A stretch of 9,190 nt of DNA from an uncultured Candidatus Saccharibacteria bacterium (lineage in GTDB: Bacteria; Patescibacteriota; Saccharimonadia; Saccharimonadales; UBA4665): NCBI GenBank assembly GCA_937988795.1, contig CALKHY010000122.1:1-9190 (forward strand), read 5' to 3'. Below are positions 1 through 6,941 of this stretch, piece by piece. A program made the position numbers and the translations under genes. The stretch's first letter is position 1. Each line of letters opens with the position of its first letter. The notes under the pieces were generated by a model. That model saw only the letters and a program-made list of their open reading frames with translations. It made no database searches and was not told the origin of the DNA.

Positions 1-256
1 GTTCGATATTGACGTGTTTCCCAGAGTCAACACTGGCCTCAACCACCCAGCCGACAGTGCCGTAGCCGCCCTTAACCTTCAATCTATACAAAACATCCGG
101 GTCGACTAGCAGGGCGCCCAGATTGCGGATGTTCGCTTCCCTGTCAGCTGACGTCAGCAGCACTCCCTCAGGTGTGGGTGTTTTGTTGCCGTTTGTGGCC
201 TGTGGGTTGAACACCGGGATTTCGACTACCGGCAGGTCTTTGCATGTGACGGGCAT
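1..256 (-). CDS. Unrecognised protein, N-terminal 85 residues (runs off left edge)
   Basis: An open frame on the minus strand begins at the ATG at 256-254 and stays open to the window edge, giving 85 codons. The start is supported by an AGGA Shine-Dalgarno core at 268-265 with an 8-base spacer, and by a promoter further upstream (311-283). The competing ATG at 263-261 is in another frame that stops after about 30 codons. The protein begins MPVTCKDLPVVEIPVFNP and has a mixed, soluble-looking composition with one Cys and no membrane segment or signal peptide in the visible part. I do not recognise a family. It lies downstream of and co-directional with the lipid kinase gene, but has its own promoter, so it is probably separately controlled. 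That it is a real gene is fairly likely; its function is unknown. Confidence 0.6.
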   Translation of the reverse strand, partial: MPVTCKDLPVVEIPVFNPQATNGNKTPTPEGVLLTSADREANIRNLGALLVDPDVLYRLKVKGGYGTVGWVVEASVDSGKHVNIE

Positions 257-267
257 AGTACATATCC

Positions 268-289
268 TGTAGTACTACAAATACTGTAG
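268..289. promoter_or_regulatory. Palindromic operator candidate at the transcription start
   Basis: A perfect 12-base palindrome TGTAGTACTACA (268-279) is followed by another TGTAG at 285-289, so three TGTAG/CTACA half-sites lie within 22 bases. They cover the -10 box and predicted transcription start of the left-edge gene. A dimeric repressor bound here would block RNA polymerase. The TACA...TGTA character recalls operators of the BlaI/CopY family, but this resemblance is loose and no regulator gene is visible in the window. Confidence 0.4.
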
Positions 290-311
290 CAAGTGGGGTA
301 CGATAATGCAA
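283..311 (-). promoter_or_regulatory. Sigma70-type promoter for the left-edge gene
   Basis: On the minus strand there is TTGCAT (311-306), a 17-base spacer, and TACAGT (288-283). The expected transcription start lies near 276, about 20 bases before the ATG at 256 and upstream of an AGGA ribosome-binding site. The arrangement of -35, -10, RBS and start is coherent. It is a sequence-only prediction. Confidence 0.55.
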
Positions 312-333
312 ATCGGTTACGCTCATTAAGTTG

Positions 334-1287
334 TTAGATTCTGGATGAGGCGGTCAGCAACGTGACTGCTTCTTGGTGCGGCTTGATCGTTACCCTGCAA
401 GGTACAGGCGGCGTGAATGGTTCGCCGCCGACGTGGCCAACGACCGGATCGTGCAGGATAAATTCAGCCGATGCAACAATTTCGCCTTCAAGGTGGCGCT
501 TTGTAATCATCTGGCCAACCGTAAGGGCGGTGCTGAGCGGCCGTTTGTCGTCAAATAGTGTCAGATAGAATTCGCGCCGGCTTAAGTTGATCGGAACGCG
601 TCCGTAGCCGTAGAAGATGTGGCCATTGGTGGCGGTAATGTCCAGTGCTTCCCTTTGACGCCCGTGTAGGGTGATGTTGAAGGTTTCGATTTTTTGAAGC
701 AGCTCCCAGCCTTTTGCGGCAAAGCGCGTCGGGCGCGTAATGGCTGTGCGGAGTTGCGGATCGGCTCGGAACTCCGGGTCGTTGAGAATAAGGCTGCCCT
801 CGCCGCTGAAACCAAACCCAACGTTATAGATAGCAATCCTGGTCATGGGTTTGTTGTTTGGATCAAGCGGCTCACAAGTGCAGACCAGCGGATGTACGCT
901 GATCGGGCGGCCGTGCCTTAGGACGTATAGCGGGTTCGCGTAGAATCTGCCATTTACGATGCGTGCGAAGTCATTCATGCGGCCGGTGCCGACGGGGATT
1001 ACAGGAGTCTTGCGTAGCTTTGCCGGAATTTGGGAGTCGAGCAGGCCGGCGATCATATTGCCAATCGTTCCGTCGCCGCCGCAGACCAAAAGGATGTCGC
1101 CGGTCTGAAGCGTATCTTTGAGTAGCTTGACGTTTTCGCCCTCTGTTGCACCAATAGTGCGCGTTATGACTTTGCCCGGAAAGGCTTTTTCGAGCCTCGC
1201 TGTTATCCTGGCCGCCCTATCAGCATTGCTGCTGCGCGGGTTCGATACAACGACCAGTCGCTCGAAACTGATTGGGCTGTCTTGCAT
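334..1287 (-). CDS. YegS/DgkB-type diacylglycerol (lipid) kinase
   Basis: This 317-residue protein has the usual length of the bacterial diacylglycerol/sphingosine kinase-like family, which transfers the ATP gamma-phosphate to a lipid hydroxyl at the membrane and feeds phosphatidate back to phospholipid synthesis. The N-terminus has the family NPRSSN segment (about 16-21), the nucleotide-binding GGDGT motif is at 70-74, and the second conserved loop reads VGTGRMNDFAR (99-109). The family form of this loop is usually GTGNDFAR, so two residues (RM) appear to be inserted. A beta-rich C-terminal half follows, as in the family. The ATG at 1287 lies 3 bases after the CobO stop codon, which implies co-transcription and probably translational coupling; no good Shine-Dalgarno is visible. 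The family is confident. The lipid substrate is unknown, and a NAD-kinase role is unlikely given the length and the second motif. Confidence 0.85.
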   Translation of the reverse strand: MQDSPISFERLVVVSNPRSSNADRAARITARLEKAFPGKVITRTIGATEGENVKLLKDTLQTGDILLVCGGDGTIGNMIAGLLDSQIPAKLRKTPVIPVGTGRMNDFARIVNGRFYANPLYVLRHGRPISVHPLVCTCEPLDPNNKPMTRIAIYNVGFGFSGEGSLILNDPEFRADPQLRTAITRPTRFAAKGWELLQKIETFNITLHGRQREALDITATNGHIFYGYGRVPINLSRREFYLTLFDDKRPLSTALTVGQMITKRHLEGEIVASAEFILHDPVVGHVGGEPFTPPVPCRVTIKPHQEAVTLLTASSRI

Positions 1288-1290
1288 GGC

Positions 1291-1860
1291 TCAAAAATCA
1301 ATCCCTTTGTTGGCTAAGAACTTCTCATCAAAATGATGTTTGATTTTGGTCATGTTGGTGGCGATATCGACGCGCTCCAGTAGCTCTTCAGGGAAGTCGC
1401 GCCCTGTGAGGCAGAGGCTGGTGTTCCTGGCTTTGCTGGTGATGAGTTTTTTGAGTTGGGTTTTGGTGAGCAGACCGTCGTGTACGGCGTTGTTTATCTC
1501 ATCGCAGATAACCAGATCGTATTCGCCAGAGGTTGCGCAACGAAGTGCCTCCTCGTACGTATCACGCGCCGCGGCTTTGTGCTGCTCGGGCGTGACGAAT
1601 TCGGCGCTCAGCTCGCCAGCATTATAAAACCCCTTCCCTCCCTTGTAGAAGTGGAGCTGGTCTTTGTAGAGCGGCATGATGTCGCGGATGAACACGTGCT
1701 CGCCGACGCCCCAATGCTTGATGAACTGGATAAATGCTACCTTCCAGCGGGTGCCGAGCGCGCGGATTAGGAGGCCGAGCCCGGCGCTGGTTTTACCCTT
1801 ACCGTCGCCGGTATACACCACGACCACCGACTCCTTGGTCTTGTAGTCCTCAAATGCCAT
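1291..1860 (-). CDS. cobO: Cob(I)yrinic acid a,c-diamide / corrinoid adenosyltransferase
   Basis: This 189-residue protein matches the CobO/BtuR/CobA ATP:corrinoid adenosyltransferase family, which moves the adenosyl group of ATP to the cobalt of Co(I) corrinoids in the cytoplasm. Visible signatures are the P-loop TGDGKGKTSA (17-26), the VICDEINNA strand-loop (117-125, a Walker B-like position), the TGRDFPEELLE segment (152-162), and the C-terminal TKIKHHF and KGIDF ends typical of the family. Length agrees with relatives (about 190-200). The ATG at 1860 is the first residue before the nucleotide-binding fold; no Shine-Dalgarno is seen upstream. It follows the 220-residue unknown gene by 23 bases and precedes the lipid kinase by 3 bases. 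No other cobalamin gene is visible, so it would act in salvage if corrinoid is the substrate. The family call is strong; the physiological substrate is less certain. Confidence 0.9.
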   Translation of the reverse strand: MAFEDYKTKESVVVVYTGDGKGKTSAGLGLLIRALGTRWKVAFIQFIKHWGVGEHVFIRDIMPLYKDQLHFYKGGKGFYNAGELSAEFVTPEQHKAAARDTYEEALRCATSGEYDLVICDEINNAVHDGLLTKTQLKKLITSKARNTSLCLTGRDFPEELLERVDIATNMTKIKHHFDEKFLANKGIDF

Positions 1861-1883
1861 GAGAACATAGTAATCGAGAATTG

Positions 1884-2546
1884 CTAGTTTGGAAAAGTCT
1901 CAATAGTCTGCGCCAGCATAAAACGCATCAGGCGATCGGCTCGTACAACGGCGTCGCGCCGCGGATCTTGGTCGGGATAGGTGTCAGCCTTTGGGATGGC
2001 GCCAAGCACCGGGTGTTCCAAGGCGTCCGTTTGGTCGTATAGTTTTGAAAGTTCTTCCCAGTTTGGTTTGCCATCCGGCATGTGCGTCCTCTCAAATTGG
2101 TCAGCGACCCGGAGAACCGCGCTCAGCGCACCCTGGAATTCCTTGGCGGCGTGAGCATGAGCATCTCGTTCTGCTCCAAGAACTTGCCGCTGGTGTTGCC
2201 TGGCCAGACGTTCGGTTTCTTTGGTGAGCGCCATCCGCGACCGATCTGTGGCAAGGGACGCCAGGCCCTCCACCGCCCTTTTGTGGGCCAGGTATGCCAA
2301 GAGACCGCTCTTATCGTTTCCCTCACCAGGAGAGGCCATACGGTGAATGAGTGCGGCCGCTAAGAGTTGCCCTGAGGTGTCGCGATACTGTGCTGCTGCA
2401 GCGACTTCCTGAGGGGTTAATGGCTCGCAGGAAACGGCGGTACGCAATATTGCAATGGGGTCGTAGTTGGCAGACTCATTACCCTGTCTGACAGGACTGG
2501 ATCGTCGTTGGGCTGGCGTTCTGTTGGTACGGGTTTTCATCTTCAT
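1884..2546 (-). CDS. Unrecognised 220-residue helical protein
   Basis: I do not recognise this protein. It starts with a strongly basic, Ser/Thr/Pro-rich stretch (residues 1-20, with KMK, RTNR, QRR), which looks disordered and could touch nucleic acid or membrane surface. Residues 45-150 are Ala-rich, with charged heptad-like patterns suggesting long helices, possibly coiled coil (about 100-150). There is a single Cys (40), no membrane segment and no signal peptide. The C-terminus (about 185-220) has many charged residues and ends ETFPN. The start may be the ATG at 2546 or the in-frame ATG at 2540; neither has a Shine-Dalgarno. The gene sits 39 bases after the glutaredoxin gene and 23 bases before cobO on the same strand, so it is probably part of that transcript. 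Codon pattern and tight spacing support a real gene; function is open. Confidence 0.7.
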   Translation of the reverse strand: MKMKTRTNRTPAQRRSSPVRQGNESANYDPIAILRTAVSCEPLTPQEVAAAAQYRDTSGQLLAAALIHRMASPGEGNDKSGLLAYLAHKRAVEGLASLATDRSRMALTKETERLARQHQRQVLGAERDAHAHAAKEFQGALSAVLRVADQFERTHMPDGKPNWEELSKLYDQTDALEHPVLGAIPKADTYPDQDPRRDAVVRADRLMRFMLAQTIETFPN

Positions 2547-2585
2547 GTTGGCAGCAGTATGTATGCCCGCCGGGTTGTTTTACTG

Positions 2586-2843
2586 TTAATATTTTACAAT
2601 TTGCTTGTCCTTGAGGACTTGGTCGATGCGCGGACGGTCGAAACCGATGATAATGGTCCCATCGATGTCGATCACCGGAATGCCGGTCTGGCCGGATTTT
2701 TCGATCGCGGCGCGCATGTCGTCCATGTCCTGCTCAACGTCGCGGTAGTCGTACTCAATGCCCTTGTCGTCCAGATAGCGCCGGGCTGCATGGCAAAAAC
2801 CACACCATTCCGCGCCGTATATGATAATCTTTGAAGAGCTCAT
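2586..2843 (-). CDS. Glutaredoxin-like small thioredoxin-fold protein
   Basis: This 85-residue protein has the complete glutaredoxin/NrdH-like fold signature: a first strand KIIIYG, the active-site WCGFC (CGFC at 14-17) at the start of helix 1, the cis-proline loop TGIPVI (53-58), and a GFDRPRID segment (67-74) leading to the last helix. It should catalyse thiol-disulfide exchange in the cytoplasm. The acidic central helix (about 36-44, VEQDMDDM) and the GTIIIGFD stretch resemble the YruB/NrdH-like single-domain group rather than classical GSH-dependent enzymes, but the electron donor cannot be told from sequence. The ATG at 2843 sits 6 bases downstream of a -10 box (TACAAT), so its mRNA may be leaderless, which fits the lack of a Shine-Dalgarno. 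It is the first gene of the minus-strand cluster and is divergent from the atp operon. Confidence 0.9.
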   Translation of the reverse strand: MSSSKIIIYGAEWCGFCHAARRYLDDKGIEYDYRDVEQDMDDMRAAIEKSGQTGIPVIDIDGTIIIGFDRPRIDQVLKDKQIVKY

Positions 2844-2849
2844 AGTTTC

Positions 2850-2877
2850 ATTGTACCACCCGTCGCCCAGTTGTCAT
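2850..2877 (-). promoter_or_regulatory. Proximal promoter of the glutaredoxin gene, predicted leaderless
   Basis: On the minus strand, ATGACA (2877-2872), a 16-base spacer and TACAAT (2855-2850) are followed by only six bases (GAAACT) before the ATG at 2843. With initiation about 7 bases past the -10 box, the transcript would begin at the A of the start codon, that is, without a 5' leader. There is no ribosome-binding site, in agreement. Confidence 0.5.
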
Positions 2878-2928
2878 ACATGTGGGGTTGTTTTTGCGGC
2901 GACCGGCACAATTTTGCTTTGGCCTAGA

Positions 2929-2957
2929 ATTTTGCGTATGCGTCTATTTTATGTCAA
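2929..2957 (-). promoter_or_regulatory. Possible distal promoter of the glutaredoxin cluster
   Basis: A perfect TTGACA (-35, 2957-2952) on the minus strand is followed by a 17-base spacer and CAAAAT (2934-2929, 4 of 6 matches to TATAAT). It would give a leader of about 80 bases in front of the glutaredoxin gene. The weak -10 makes it less sure than the proximal promoter; the two may act in tandem. Confidence 0.35.
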
Positions 2958-2990
2958 CAAAAATCATTGCCTTTTCTGCAAAAATCTGCA

Positions 2991-3019
2991 TTGCAAGGTT
3001 AATCTCTGTTTGCTATATT
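2991..3019 (+). promoter_or_regulatory. Main promoter of the ATP synthase operon (extended -10)
   Basis: TTGCAA (2991-2996), a 17-base spacer and TATATT (3014-3019) with the extended -10 dinucleotide TG at 3011-3012. The expected transcription start is near 3026, leaving only about 4 bases before the ATG at 3030. The promoter therefore rules out the TTG at 3018 as the start of the first gene, because that codon overlaps the -10 box. Two TCTGCA copies (2975-2980, 2985-2990) lie directly upstream; their meaning is unknown. Confidence 0.65.
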
Positions 3020-3029
3020 GAAATCAGAA

Positions 3030-3314
3030 ATGAAGCAAGCCGCCGATCATACGACGACTAGTACCTCTGGTGGGAGTGCTCCGTTTACTGCCGGGGTTAT
3101 TGGTTTGACGCTTCTGGACACGACGTGGCGGATTGCCGTGCCGGTTACTGTGTTTGCAGTCATGGGCATTTTCGCTGACCTCAAGCTCGGCACGAAACCA
3201 TGGATCACACTGGCGGCGGTTGTCGCCGGTTTTGTTATTGCTGGGTGGCTGGTCAAAAAACAAATCGAGGCTGTAGAGCGCGAAGAGCGCCGGAAGGAGC
3301 GGAAGGATGGTTAA
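3030..3314 (+). CDS. atpI: AtpI/AtpZ-like ATP synthase accessory membrane protein
   Basis: This 94-residue protein leads the ATP synthase operon, the usual place of AtpI/AtpZ (F0F1-ATPase gene 1 family), small two-helix membrane proteins linked to c-ring assembly or Mg2+/Ca2+ handling. After a polar Thr/Ser-rich N-terminus (1-20) there are two membrane helices (about 33-50 and 58-75). Between them lies the family motif D50-xxx-GTKPW (54-58). The C-terminal tail (76-94) is very charged (VEREERRKERKDG). The frame also opens at a TTG at 3018, but that codon overlaps the -10 box of the operon promoter, so the ATG at 3030 is preferred. The last codons contain the Shine-Dalgarno of atpB, and the two genes overlap by 8 bases. 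The family assignment rests on motif and position; the exact role is not settled even for known relatives. Confidence 0.75.
   Translation: MKQAADHTTTSTSGGSAPFTAGVIGLTLLDTTWRIAVPVTVFAVMGIFADLKLGTKPWITLAAVVAGFVIAGWLVKKQIEAVEREERRKERKDG
3294..3299 (+). promoter_or_regulatory. Ribosome-binding site of atpB inside the upstream gene
   Basis: AAGGAG lies within the coding sequence of the atpI-like gene, 7 bases before the atpB ATG at 3307. It fixes the atpB start and supports coupled translation across the 8-base overlap. Confidence 0.75.
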
Positions 3315-4128
3315 TCTGTTTGCTGCTGAGGGTGGCCCGCACATCAGCATTGCGCCTGAGGCATTGTTCCATATCGGGCCGGTGACGGTGACCAACTCAT
3401 TCCTGCTCGGCATTATCGGTTCGCTACTGGTGCTCTGGATGCTGTGGTTTGCAGCACGTGGCGTGGTGCGTGGTAGTCGTAACCGCTTTGTCCACTTTAT
3501 TTACTGGATCTTCGAGACTTTGTACGACACGGCAGTTGAGGTTATTGGCGACAAGAACATTGCCCGCAAAGTCGTGCCGCTGGCTATCACCCTCGTCTTC
3601 TTCTTTGCTATCAACAACTGGCTCGGTCTGCTCCCGGTAGTCGGCCCGATCACCTGGGAGGGTGCGCCGCTATTCCGCGGAGCTGCCGCCGACCTCAACG
3701 TAACAGTAGCCCTCGCCATCATTTCTATGGTGACTGCCCAACTTTGGGCCATGAAGCGCCGCGGATTCTTTGGAAACTTGCGGCGCTATTTTGTAAACCC
3801 GTTCAAGGATGTGCTGCACTCGTTCGAAGGCATTCTGGAGTTTATTGCCGAGTTCACCCGTACCGCCGCTCTTGCCCTCCGTATTTTCGGCAACGTCTTC
3901 GGCGGTGAGGTGCTGTTGGTTGTCATCGCTTTCCTGACCGGTTACGCTGCGACGGTGGCGTTGCCTGTGTTCTACGTGCTGGAGCTGTTCGTGGGAGCGG
4001 TCCAGGCGTACGTGTTCTTCATGTTGACCATCGCTTTCATTTCCTTAGGTCTGCCGGAGCCCGGCGAGTCACACGGGCATGGGCCTGAGGAAAAGAAAGC
4101 GCCGAAGGCCAAGGCGGCCAAGGCATAA
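3307..4128 (+). CDS. atpB: F-type ATP synthase subunit a
   Basis: This 273-residue integral membrane protein is the stator half-channel subunit that carries ions to and from the c-ring. Hydrophobic segments lie at about 30-50, 88-110, 130-147, 175-212 and 216-248. Family landmarks are clear: RGAAADLNVTVALA (124-137), the essential arginine R192 in ALRIFGNVFGGE (equivalent to E. coli R210), E201 (equivalent to E219) and Q233 in GAVQAYVFFML (equivalent to Q252). All functional residues are present, so the protein should be active. The C-terminal tail (about 250-273) is unusual: a His/Gly stretch SHGHG and then a Lys/Ala-rich end (KKAPKAKAAKA). Translation starts at the ATG at 3307, which overlaps the preceding gene by 8 bases and has an AAGGAG 7 bases upstream. 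Confidence 0.97.
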   Translation: MVNLFAAEGGPHISIAPEALFHIGPVTVTNSFLLGIIGSLLVLWMLWFAARGVVRGSRNRFVHFIYWIFETLYDTAVEVIGDKNIARKVVPLAITLVFFFAINNWLGLLPVVGPITWEGAPLFRGAAADLNVTVALAIISMVTAQLWAMKRRGFFGNLRRYFVNPFKDVLHSFEGILEFIAEFTRTAALALRIFGNVFGGEVLLVVIAFLTGYAATVALPVFYVLELFVGAVQAYVFFMLTIAFISLGLPEPGESHGHGPEEKKAPKAKAAKA

Positions 4129-4162
4129 AAAGGTGGTAATTAAGCAAGTAAATCATAAATAA

Positions 4163-4168
4163 AAGGAG
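4163..4168 (+). promoter_or_regulatory. Strong atpE ribosome-binding site in an AT-rich leader
   Basis: AAGGAG stands 10 bases before the atpE ATG, within a 50-base atpB-atpE gap (4129-4178) that is A-rich and poor in structure. In E. coli an unstructured, AU-rich leader before atpE boosts its translation to supply many c subunits per enzyme; the same logic is inferred here. Confidence 0.7.
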
Positions 4169-4178
4169 TTACACAATA

Positions 4179-4391
4179 ATGGACAATCTAGCATTTGGTC
4201 TGACCTACGCGATCGGTGCCGGTCTCTGTGGTATCGGTCTGGGTTTGGTTGGTATGGGCGCCATGAACGCCGCCGGCCGCAACCCTGAAGCTCTGGGTAA
4301 GATCCGTACCCTGATGATCCTGGCTATGGCTTTCGTTGACGCCCTGGCCATCATCGGTTTGGTCGTTGCCCTTATTATTAAGTTCCTCTAA
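4179..4391 (+). CDS. atpE: F-type ATP synthase subunit c
   Basis: This 70-residue hairpin protein forms the rotating membrane ring. Helix 1 (about 5-29) is glycine-rich with GxGxG at 18-22, the polar loop is GRNPEALGK (33-41, R34 and P36 matching the family RQP), and helix 2 (about 44-68) carries the ion-binding carboxylate D54 in AFVDALAI. Aligning on the loop proline, the position of the Na+-ligand Gln32 of Ilyobacter is Leu21 and the position of Ser66 is Ala55; together with Asp instead of Glu this predicts proton coupling. The tail after helix 2 is very short (KFL), as in minimal c subunits. It has the strongest ribosome-binding context of the operon, fitting its high copy number per complex. 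Confidence 0.97.
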   Translation: MDNLAFGLTYAIGAGLCGIGLGLVGMGAMNAAGRNPEALGKIRTLMILAMAFVDALAIIGLVVALIIKFL

Positions 4392-4397
4392 GAGAAA

Positions 4398-4409
4398 CGG
4401 GTAACCCCG
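4398..4409 (+). other. Small hairpin at the atpE-atpF junction
   Basis: CGGG (4398-4401), loop TAAC, CCCG (4406-4409) can form a 4-base-pair GC stem one base before the atpF ATG at 4411. The gap to atpF has no good Shine-Dalgarno. The hairpin could lower atpF initiation relative to atpE, but it is short and may be chance. Confidence 0.3.
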
Positions 4410-4410
4410 C

Positions 4411-4953
4411 ATGCAACAGTTATTCTTAATCGCCAGCACCACTGCCGAAGCCGAAGAATCGCAGAATTTGCTGTCTGCACTCGGCATCGACGTGGGTTTG
4501 CTTATCCAGCAGGCTATCGCCTTCTTGATCTTGGTGGCTGTGCTGGCCAAGTTTGTCTACCCTGCGCTGATTAAGGCGGTAGATGCGCGGCGTGAACAGA
4601 TCGAAGCCAGCGCCCGCGAGGCTAAGGAGGCCGAAGAAGCGCTTGCCAATGCCGAGGCTAAGGTCGCCGAGATGCTGGCCGACGCCCGCAAGGAGGCCGA
4701 CGACATCCTGGCCCGCACCCAGCGCGAAGCCGCTGATCTGATAGCTGACGCTGAGAGCAAGGCACAAGCCCGTGCCGAGCAGATCGTGGCCGACGCCCGC
4801 GCCCAGCTTGATGTGGACGTGGCCAAAGCCCGCGAAACGCTCAAGAAAGACACTATCGAGCTGGTTGCGCTGGCCACTGAGCGTGTTATAGGCGAAAAGC
4901 TTGACGCCCAGAAAGACGAAGCATTGGTTAAGAAGGCGCTAGAGAGGGCTTAA
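4411..4953 (+). CDS. atpF: F-type ATP synthase subunit b
   Basis: This 180-residue protein is the peripheral stalk that holds the catalytic head still against the membrane. It has a short N-terminal stretch (1-27, polar and acidic at 11-18), one membrane helix (about 28-50) ending in KFVYPALIKAVDARREQI, where the Pro and the DxRREQI pattern match the family, and then an almost continuous Ala/Glu/Lys/Arg-rich coiled coil (about 55-155). The C-terminal part (160-180, VIGEKLDAQKDEALVKKALE) resembles the delta-binding end of other b subunits. Length is slightly above the 156-170 of many relatives. It begins 19 bases after atpE without a clear Shine-Dalgarno. One b gene is visible, so the stalk is presumably a b2 homodimer. 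Confidence 0.95.
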   Translation: MQQLFLIASTTAEAEESQNLLSALGIDVGLLIQQAIAFLILVAVLAKFVYPALIKAVDARREQIEASAREAKEAEEALANAEAKVAEMLADARKEADDILARTQREAADLIADAESKAQARAEQIVADARAQLDVDVAKARETLKKDTIELVALATERVIGEKLDAQKDEALVKKALERA

Positions 4954-4958
4954 GACTT

Positions 4959-5354
4959 ATGCAGAATAAAACCTCGCGACGAATACTAGCCCGCACCGTT
5001 GCCGCCAAGCTGCTGGCTGAGCCGGCCAAGCGCAAAGCGTGGGTGGAGGCGCTCGCTGCATATCTCGTGCAGTACGGCATGGAAAAACAGGCCGATCAGG
5101 TCATAAACGACATTGCCCGCGAGCTGTACATCCAGGGCGGCCATTTGAGCGTGAGCGTCACAAGCGCCCGCAAGCTTTCCGATAGCGCCCGCGAGGAACT
5201 CAAGCATACGCTGCAGGCAGCAACCAGCGCGAAGAGTGTCGAACTTATTGAGCAGGTCGATCCTGGCCTGCTGGGCGGCCTGGTCGCCCGTACTCCTGAC
5301 GCTGTGTTGGACGTGAGTGTACGCGGCAAGTTAAAGCAGCTAGCCAGCTTATAA
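4959..5354 (+). CDS. atpH: F-type ATP synthase subunit delta, short form
   Basis: The position between atpF and atpA and the C-terminal domain identify this as delta (OSCP-like), which ties the b stalk to the top of the alpha3beta3 head. The C-terminal half is well kept: [12 protein letters not shown] (63-74), [17 protein letters not shown] (96-112), and the end [15 protein letters not shown], matching the usual VDPxLIGG...DxSVRGxLxxL pattern. The protein has 131 residues, whereas delta is usually about 175-180, and the shortage is in the N-terminal helical domain (here about 60 residues instead of about 105). No upstream in-frame extension exists, since atpF ends 5 bases before. The ATG at 4959 has a GAGG 11 bases upstream. 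The shortening looks natural rather than a broken gene, because the N-terminus still reads as helices. Confidence 0.9.
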   Translation: MQNKTSRRILARTVAAKLLAEPAKRKAWVEALAAYLVQYGMEKQADQVINDIARELYIQGGHLSVSVTSARKLSDSAREELKHTLQAATSAKSVELIEQVDPGLLGGLVARTPDAVLDVSVRGKLKQLASL

Positions 5355-5376
5355 CCAGGAGATAGGAAGACATAAG

Positions 5377-6939
<1,563 letters not shown>

Positions 6940-6941
6940 CA

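Noticed and set aside
2..10. TTCGATATT at the window start matching the complement of the 7-base repeat unit
   Set aside because: A single short match in coding sequence, without tandem copies or an arm; most likely chance.
2566..2585. Possible terminator (CCC-GCC-GGG stem followed by TTGTTTT on the plus strand)
   Set aside because: Only a 3-base stem, and no plus-strand gene ends here; on the minus strand it lacks a U tract and lies inside the presumed operon.
2547..2610. Possible internal promoter (TTAACA, 18-base spacer, CATACA, minus strand) before the 220-residue gene
   Set aside because: The -10 element is poor and the spacing is not ideal; not strong enough to call.
2921..2930. TAGAAT as a second plus-strand -10 box before the atp operon
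   Set aside because: No -35-like sequence at 16-18 bases upstream, while a much better promoter lies at 2991-3019.
3018..3029. TTG at 3018 as start of the AtpI-like gene
   Set aside because: It overlaps the -10 box of the operon promoter; the ATG at 3030 follows the predicted transcription start.
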